DNA of 64,000 bases, taken from assembly GCA_020310875.1 (NCBI GenBank), contig CM035415.1:193564432-193628431 (forward strand), written 5' to 3'. The stretch is from Ceratopteris richardii (lineage: Eukaryota > Streptophyta > Polypodiopsida > Polypodiales > Pteridaceae). A program made the translations under genes and the position numbers. Shown one piece after another: positions 59,001-64,000 of the stretch (positions are counted from its first letter, which is position 1; the number at the start of each line of letters is the position of its first letter). The notes beneath the pieces are model-generated. The model made no database searches, had not been told where the DNA came from, and saw nothing but the letters and a program-made list of their open reading frames with translations.

Positions 59001-60240
59001 CCTTACTCAATAAGGTACTTCCATCCTTGGCCTTCACTGATCCAATTGACTTCACATTGTGCTTTGTGTTGTCACCTGTTTGAACAACATGATTAAAAAC
59101 TTTACTTTCCAAATCAGTCATCAAAGATATGTTACCACTCAGGTGATTGCTACACCCTGAGTCAATGTAAAAGACTCTTTGATCTTCACTCTGCCTTTCA
59201 CAAGTTGCATTCATTATCAATGTTGAGTCTTCCTTTTGATCTGAAGCATAATTGTAGTAGGTGTTGTTGTATTGTTGACTTTGGAATCCTCTACCTGCAT
59301 TTCTTCCAAAGTAATTTCTTCCACCTCTACCTCTGTAATTACCTCTTTGATTTCTGCCACCTCTTCCTCTTGCATTATAATTTTGACTATATCCATTATT
59401 ATTCTGAGTATTATGCCAACAATCATTAGCTAAGTGATTTGTCTTACCACAAATCCAGCAAGCTTTGCCTCCATCTTTGTTATTCCTGCCTCTTCCTCTA
59501 CCTTTGCCACCTCCTCTTCCTCTTAGGAAGTTGGCTTGAGTAGTTGTTCCTTCATCTTCACCTGCTTGTTGTTTTCCTTTGCTATTCTTCTTCTTATCCT
59601 TTGAGTACATTGCATGACCTGTACTCTTGTCACCATCTCCTTTAACATCCTGCTCAAATGTTAGCATATGACCTAACAATTGATTTAAATCAGGAGTGAA
59701 ATGGTCAAGTGATAGTTCTGTAGACAAAATAAATGGCTTCCATTTGTCATCACCTCTCAACCCTGTAAGGATTTGCCTTACCAATTTATCTTCCTCAATG
59801 TCTTCATCAACAGCTCCTAAAGCATCTGCAATATCTTTCATCCTTGTCACATAATCTGAGATGGACTGAGAGGCCTTCTTCTTGAAGGTAGTAAACTCTG
59901 CCCATAAGGATGCCTTCCTTGACTTTGTAGTGTTCTGAAAATGCTCCTCCAAAGCATTCCATATGTCAGTTGCACTTTCAAGACCTCTAATGTGAGGTAA
60001 CAAGTAATCATTGACTCCCATGTAGATAATGCTCCTAGCTTGAGCATCTTTCTTCATCCAATTTTTCAGATCTGCTAACTCTTCCCTAGTTGGAACACTA
60101 GGATCTCTGAACTCTGGCTTCTCTTCTTCTCCTGTGATGTAACCAATTAAATCTTTGCTCATAAGATGAGCTTCCATCCTCATTGACCATGCAGGATAGT
60201 TTTCCCTATCCAATTTCTCTATCTGTAGAGCATCTCCCAT
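56074..60240 (-). CDS. E4 gag-pol polyprotein (Copia), intact
   Basis: 1388 residues in one frame from MGDALQIEKLDRENYPAWSM. Domains: Gag capsid (UBN2 type) about 1-230; zinc knuckle CWICGKTNHLANDC at 261-274; protease with D360-S361-G362; H2C2 zinc region with H493, H498, C528, C531; integrase core with D558, D621, E657; reverse transcriptase about 905-1145 with YVDD at 1069-1072; RNase H with D1233, E1274, D1309. The order protease, integrase, reverse transcriptase, RNase H defines Copia. The length is near the usual 1300-1450. The ATG at 60240 follows the primer site by about 210 bases. It is about 80% alike by eye to the E1 protein and less to E3. It resembles Tork/TNT1-type elements; that lineage call is an inference. 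Confidence 0.96.
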   Translation of the reverse strand: MGDALQIEKLDRENYPAWSMRMEAHLMSKDLIGYITGEEEKPEFRDPSVPTREELADLKNWMKKDAQARSIIYMGVNDYLLPHIRGLESATDIWNALEEHFQNTTKSRKASLWAEFTTFKKKASQSISDYVTRMKDIADALGAVDEDIEEDKLVRQILTGLRGDDKWKPFILSTELSLDHFTPDLNQLLGHMLTFEQDVKGDGDKSTGHAMYSKDKKKNSKGKQQAGEDEGTTTQANFLRGRGGGKGRGRGRNNKDGGKACWICGKTNHLANDCWHNTQNNNGYSQNYNARGRGGRNQRGNYRGRGGRNYFGRNAGRGFQSQQYNNTYYNYASDQKEDSTLIMNATCERQSEDQRVFYIDSGCSNHLSGNISLMTDLESKVFNHVVQTGDNTKHNVKSIGSVKAKDGSTLLSKVLYVPTIPKNLISVGQIVEKGYEVRFTNDGVYVEDPSQGYKQIVSGKKEGRLFTLKIQGNIGHAMFTYGGHKISELDLWHKRLGHFNERGIKDMVNNGSVLGLPNVAGQHMTYKCEACQLGKAHKHSYSKHGFMHSEKLELVHTDVWGPSKDFSINGSRYYVIYVDDATRWITIYVIKDKSEVFNTFKHYHAYAERITGHKLKRLRSDGGGEYFSNEFSDYLWNAGIKREITCRYSPQQNGVAERRNRTLVEFARSMMKEKNCPNYLWAEAVNTATYLVNRLPCKALQGMTPYEAWWGKRPTLDHCRVFGCVAYAFVPSQLRHKLEPKAEKYVFIGYDDKQMGYRLWSPSTKQFMVSKDVTFDEQSTWYAGTININTGDEEEVNQRKGKSKVQIFDEQENNEVQVEVEETPRFDPECEEPETSRSGELRRSTRNRWQPTRYSYDTSFLATKDYAYMVNTDEDPSTYEEAKGKEKWESAMQEEYDALLENQTWDLVPKPNSQKIIGCKWVYKTKRFADGSVSRYKARLVVKGFAQTYGIDYDETYSPVAKMTTIRTLIAIAACKGWKLCQLDVKNAFLNGYISDDVFMEQPQGFRDKRYPDHVCKLKRALYGLKQAPRAWNYRLVKFLKELGFQVSKADSSLLVKASENGFIYMCIYVDDIILTGTDEEGIQKLKRQMEKEFKISDLGDLSYFLGMEITYTQHGVFVTQERYLKNLLIKFKMDDCRVAPTPMEVNHKLSKYGGEEFKDMRQYQSLVGSLIYATLTRPDLSYAVGVLSQFMHCPRKEHWIAGQRVLRYIKGTLNEGLYYGFTSDTNIKIYSDADWAGNPDDRRSTFGYMCYVGDKLISWCSKKQHTVALSSTEAEYKGMVEAAKEVIWVKTLMKSLDIVHGVPIIYGDNMSSLYLAANPVFHARTKHIEIQYHFLREKVMDKEIEVIHTSTKDQIADMLTKSLDGPKLQKFKDMAGIKKKGETSIDD

Positions 60241-60449
60241 CTTGTTTCCACCTGTGTATTGAAAACTTCAAGCTTTACAAGCAATGTATGTACCTTTACT
60301 TCAAGTTAGACTCCTTTTGCCTTTCTTGATGTCGAGTAGACTTCTCCTTAGGCTTTTGACTCCAAGCTTTCACTTCTTAGCTCTTCAAATGTTGAACTTC
60401 TTGAATCTGCAGCAGTCGGGACCTTCCTTTCCTTGATTTGATGTCTCCT

Positions 60450-60461
60450 GCTCTGATACCA
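60450..60461 (-). other. Primer binding site of E4 (initiator Met-tRNA)
   Basis: The minus strand reads TGGTATCAGAGC one base after the LTR end at 60463. Confidence 0.95.
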
Positions 60462-60462
60462 C

Positions 60463-61487
60463 TAATGGAGAGTGTTAATCTCCAAAAGAACAACCTACTC
60501 TTGAATTTAGAACACCTCTATATCAAGAGTAAGTCAAAACCTTCACTAAATTTGAGGTCCAATCTCCAAATTATCAAAATTAAGAAAATCTGTGAAGAAG
60601 ATGAAACACAGAAAAGTCTGCTGCAGAATTTCTTCACATTGACTTATCAAACATGTAAAGTTTTTTATGAAACTTTATACGAATCATCTCCTAGGGATTG
60701 CGCAACACCTCCAAGTTAAATTACTTCAAAAGCTATAGTATAACTTGAGAAATCCATTTCACAAGTTACCTATGTCAGAAACTGTTACTCAGAACAGTCG
60801 ATTCTACACCCCTAACTTCTTAACTTTGGTTCTCACAATGTCGAACCTGTTTTGCCAAATCCTTTTGACTGAAGATAGCTTATCTCTCAACTTAGATTTT
60901 AAGCTATCATATGTGTAAAACTTTACACTGTGCGCTGAGCACTACTCATTTCTTTGGACTCGAAAAGTGCGCCTGTTTCAGAGAGCTGTAAACACTCAAT
61001 ACATGTGAATGTTCCTACCAGCAATTCTCTTCACCTGTTTACAATTAGACTCTGAAATTCAAACCACAAACTCATCAACTAACAACTTAGATATCCTCAA
61101 AAGGATTTCACAAATGATCTACCACAGACGGAGTAGACGCAGAAACATCGGGCGCAACATTTCCTTCATTTCATGAGTAGACTACAACTGAAAAGTGAGA
61201 GAGACTTCAACTTCTTTCTCAACTGTCTATTGACATTTACAATCACTAATTTCTCTATTCCTATGCTCATACATGGTCTCTCTTTGTCTTCTCTCTTCTG
61301 CTCTCTATCTTTGCCCGACATTTTTCAAAAGTATTTATAGACATCTATGTACAAACTCTCATCAAAACATAAGTATATGTAACCTATGTCAAAACTAATG
61401 TACATATGTGTACATGTCCTTCACTCTTGTGAATGTATCCATTTTCTTCACTCCAAATCTTCAATTGGTGATTGATATGCACCAACA
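60463..61487 (-). repeat. 5' LTR of E4
   Basis: 1025 bp, paired with 55041-56065. It holds the element promoter; the minus-strand TATA box is near 61332-61341. Confidence 0.95.
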
Positions 61488-61492
61488 ATAAC

Positions 61493-61681
61493 CTAAAGGA
61501 AAAGAACCTAACGTGGAACGATCAACCTAAAGTACGAAGAACATTCAAGTGTTCCTGACGACGTGATATCAGACAAGACCATAAACACAATAATTAACTA
61601 AAAAGAATCAAGTGACTGGTACCAATTGATCGGCAACGAGGTTGTACTCTGGAAAAAAAATTGGGATAATCAGTTAGGCAT
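61493..61681 (+). other. G4 leader, resumed after E4
   Basis: Non-coding sequence up to the gag ATG. A TAA at 61667-61669 in the gag frame excludes an earlier start. Confidence 0.75.
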
Positions 61682-64000
61682 ATGAACCTTCGATCAGGAC
61701 GACACCTAGCAAGAGAGAGACAAAGCCTTAGGTCTTCAGAGGCTAGTGTCAATCACACTGCAAGGTCTTGGGCCCAGCAGTTGAGCCACCACTCATACTA
61801 CCCTAGCTCTGAGACCAGTGAGTCAGAAATGTCTCAAGGCATGGACAGACCTACGCGAAGTTCAGGAGTGCCATATTTGTACAGGGTAGAAGGCCCTTAC
61901 AAAACACAGCTGGAATATCTTAGGACCAACCGACTAGGTGCTAGCATCTATGAGGACGGCCTAGGAAGATCCGTGGTCCAGATTAAAAACCCTGACCAAT
62001 CCATAGGACTAGAGCACCCAGCTGTCAAGTTTGAAAATGGTGCATACCTGGACAAAGAAGGAACTATATATGTAGTCACTAGTCACCCTGATAGGACAGA
62101 TGACTTTGGGAATGTAATCTCAGAAGCGGACTTAGGTGACCTGGAACAAGGGAACATGGGTGCGGAACCTAGAACCCCTCGAGGTAAATCAGTTCTCACT
62201 AGGATTATCACGCCTGAATGGGTCCCCCAAGACAACAAGAGCATAGAGTTGCTCCTCAATCGAGAAACTGATGAAGCCTTTTGGAGGTATAAGTCTAATC
62301 AGCCAACAGACATAGGAAATATCATGATCTATGAGTTTAAGGATCCGGATAGCCCAGACAGAGTGACCTACTTAGATCATGCTTCAGAACGGATCTTTGT
62401 GGTGACAGAAAATGATAGGCATGCTTACACTTGGAAGGGTGAATTTATTTTCCCTCAACCAAGATCAAATGTATCCTATGGTCACCCTGGGGCTGGAACT
62501 TCCCAAGCTCATGGTACGCAAAGAGACAGAAGTAGAGATAGACCAGAAGTAAGTTTTGCCAACCCAGTGGGCAAAGAAAGAACGAGAACAGAGACGAATA
62601 GGGTAGAACCTGAGATGCATAGAGTCCACAGGAACCAAAGGAATGTAGATGGATTCCCTCTGCCGAGGCCTAGAGAGCACACAAGAACTTTGAGACCCAC
62701 CCAGCTAGTTAAGTCCATGAAGAATTACTTTGACGGCACAGGAGATCCCTATGATCATGTGGCGGAGTTCAAGCAAGTCTTGAGAGCTGAACAAGTGGAA
62801 GATCTGTTCACGCAGTACAATGCCTTCGGTCTAACCCTTAGGAACACAGCATTTACATGGTTTCAGCCATTAGATGAGCGTCAGTTCAGGAGCATAGACC
62901 AACTCCTAGAGGCATTCATTGTAGAGTTCTCTAAGAGCGGCATAAGACACAATACCTCCTCATTGATTCACAGCTTCAAACAGACCCCCCAAGAGACTGT
63001 CAGATTGGCCGGAAGAAGATTTAGACAATATCTTGAAAGGTGCCCTATTTCGGAGCTACCCACATCTGCTAAACAAGTAGCCTTATTCCTTGATGGATTG
63101 CTGAGTACGAAATTGAGATCCTATGTGTATCTGAAGGACCCTAGGACTATAGAAGAGTGTGTACGCATGTGCATTGACATTGAAGATAACCTAGGGGAAG
63201 AGCTAGAGCTTTCCAAAATCTACAAAGATTCGGATAGTGTTTCTAGTCACTCTTCCACGCAATCCACGTCGATTGAGGAACTCGCAGAGAAAGTGGCACA
63301 AAAACTAGGCGTCTCTAGCAAACAAATTCCAAGGTTTGCTCCTGTGAAAAGATGCTATACATGCGGTGGTGACCATATGGCGAATGTCTGCCCTATTATG
63401 GCTCAACCCCAAGTAAACCCTAGTAGCCAGTACTGCACCATAGAACGGAGATACACCAACCACACTGCGCAAGATTGCCCATACAACAAGCAGGCAGTTA
63501 GGCAACCCTACCCTCAGCCCTACCAGCAAGGAAGATACCAGAACCAGTACCCTCCACCACCACAATATGCTAGACCCCAACAAACCTATCAGCAACCATA
63601 TCAGGCCCAACAGAGACCCCAACCGGTGCTAGCTCAACAGCCTCCAAACCCCGCTAACGTGATTCCAGTAAAGTATGCTGTGGCAGAAGAAAACCTGAAT
63701 AGGGCCATAGTACCAGTAACCCCATTGATCTCAGAAAGTGACCCGAGTGACCATAGCTTTGATTCTACACATGTCGATAGTCCCCAGGCTTACTACATGC
63801 AGTCTCCAGAACATGGTGAGTCCTACTATAGTGAAGAACCAAGTGAACCTAGTTGGGAGTCGGATTACACGAACGTTATGTATGCAAACCCCAACCCTAG
63901 GCCTCAACCTAGGGAGGTACGACCACCCTTCCCTAGAGGACCATGCTACCGATGTCAGGGGGATCACTTCATTCGTGATTGTCCCTTACCTCCACCTACA
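61682..64000 (+). CDS. G4 gag (Gypsy), open to the window edge
   Basis: 773 codons without a stop from the ATG at 61682 (MNLRSGRHLARERQ) to the last base. The capsid (retrotransposon gag) domain spans about residues 340-480 (TQLVKSMKNYFDGTGDPYDH to LERCP). Zinc knuckles CYTCGGDHMANVC at 558-570 and CYRCQGDHFIRDC at 755-767 have C-x2-C-x3-H-x4-C spacing. Between them, near 586-600, a third knuckle has lost its second Cys. A Q/P/Y-rich stretch lies at about 605-650. The protein matches G1 gag in layout and motifs, so the two are related families. Protease and the rest of pol should follow beyond the window. The open frame suggests a fairly young element. Confidence 0.9.
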   Translation, partial: MNLRSGRHLARERQSLRSSEASVNHTARSWAQQLSHHSYYPSSETSESEMSQGMDRPTRSSGVPYLYRVEGPYKTQLEYLRTNRLGASIYEDGLGRSVVQIKNPDQSIGLEHPAVKFENGAYLDKEGTIYVVTSHPDRTDDFGNVISEADLGDLEQGNMGAEPRTPRGKSVLTRIITPEWVPQDNKSIELLLNRETDEAFWRYKSNQPTDIGNIMIYEFKDPDSPDRVTYLDHASERIFVVTENDRHAYTWKGEFIFPQPRSNVSYGHPGAGTSQAHGTQRDRSRDRPEVSFANPVGKERTRTETNRVEPEMHRVHRNQRNVDGFPLPRPREHTRTLRPTQLVKSMKNYFDGTGDPYDHVAEFKQVLRAEQVEDLFTQYNAFGLTLRNTAFTWFQPLDERQFRSIDQLLEAFIVEFSKSGIRHNTSSLIHSFKQTPQETVRLAGRRFRQYLERCPISELPTSAKQVALFLDGLLSTKLRSYVYLKDPRTIEECVRMCIDIEDNLGEELELSKIYKDSDSVSSHSSTQSTSIEELAEKVAQKLGVSSKQIPRFAPVKRCYTCGGDHMANVCPIMAQPQVNPSSQYCTIERRYTNHTAQDCPYNKQAVRQPYPQPYQQGRYQNQYPPPPQYARPQQTYQQPYQAQQRPQPVLAQQPPNPANVIPVKYAVAEENLNRAIVPVTPLISESDPSDHSFDSTHVDSPQAYYMQSPEHGESYYSEEPSEPSWESDYTNVMYANPNPRPQPREVRPPFPRGPCYRCQGDHFIRDCPLPPPT

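Larger units (their letters stand above)
55041..61487 (-). mobile_element. E4: intact, recently inserted Ty1/Copia retrotransposon
   Basis: 6447 bp with two 1025-bp LTRs that differ at about two positions by eye (near 55250/60665 and 55427/60848), a perfect ATAAC duplication, an initiator-Met primer site, a polypurine tract and a single uninterrupted 1388-residue polyprotein. Every catalytic motif I checked is present. On the minus strand the LTR starts TG and ends TA, rather than CA. Of all elements here it is the one most likely to be capable of movement. Confidence 0.96.

Overview
The window is plant nuclear repeat DNA made almost entirely of nested LTR retrotransposons. No host gene could be recognised. 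A land plant is indicated by the Copia and Gypsy families present, by initiator-Met and Asp-type primer sites, and by a short run of CCCTAAA telomere-type units at 2728-2755. Nesting this dense suggests a large genome, possibly a gymnosperm; that last point is inference only. I name the elements E (Copia), G (Gypsy) and L (non-coding) for convenience.

1-21030: an old Copia relic on the + strand, E0 (LTR end, primer site, gag, protease and part of integrase, with many stops), is split by a 15.7-kb minus-strand Gypsy element, G1 (3308-19008, target duplication GACGT). G1 is itself split by a 6.4-kb minus-strand Copia, E1 (3994-10428, duplication CTTGT). The 2.4-kb G1 leader carries 21 copies of a 29-bp palindromic unit. 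21031-26600 holds a large compound microsatellite, a decayed coiled-coil reading frame and otherwise unassigned DNA.

26596-41292: a decayed + strand Copia, E5, has its LTR interrupted by L1 (26601-33239, duplication GTACC). L1 is a 6.6-kb element with no protein-coding capacity, two LTRs that look identical, and a tRNA-like polymerase III promoter inside each LTR. E5 is interrupted again at 35873 by E3a, a minus-strand Copia missing its 5' LTR whose gag is fused to the gag of a different Copia family.

41634-52808: short tandem repeats and a decayed + strand Gypsy, G3 (LTR, primer site, gag, protease, reverse transcriptase, RNase H). G3 is interrupted by E3b (44429-50864, a sister of E3a) and by an 837-bp solo LTR of the G1 family (51618-52454, duplication CTAGT). 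A probable tRNA-derived SINE lies in the G3 leader.

52809-64000: G4, a + strand Gypsy related to G1, has its LTR, Asp-type primer site, a leader with about 17 copies of an ATCGCGAT-centred palindrome, and a 773-codon gag open to the window edge. Its leader is interrupted by E4 (55041-61487, duplication ATAAC). E4 is a complete Copia with an intact 1388-residue polyprotein and 1025-bp LTRs that differ at about two positions, so it is the best candidate for a recently active element.

Each intact polyprotein would supply capsid, protease, integrase, reverse transcriptase and RNase H for its own copying. L1, E3a, E3b and the solo LTRs could move only with proteins from other copies, if at all.
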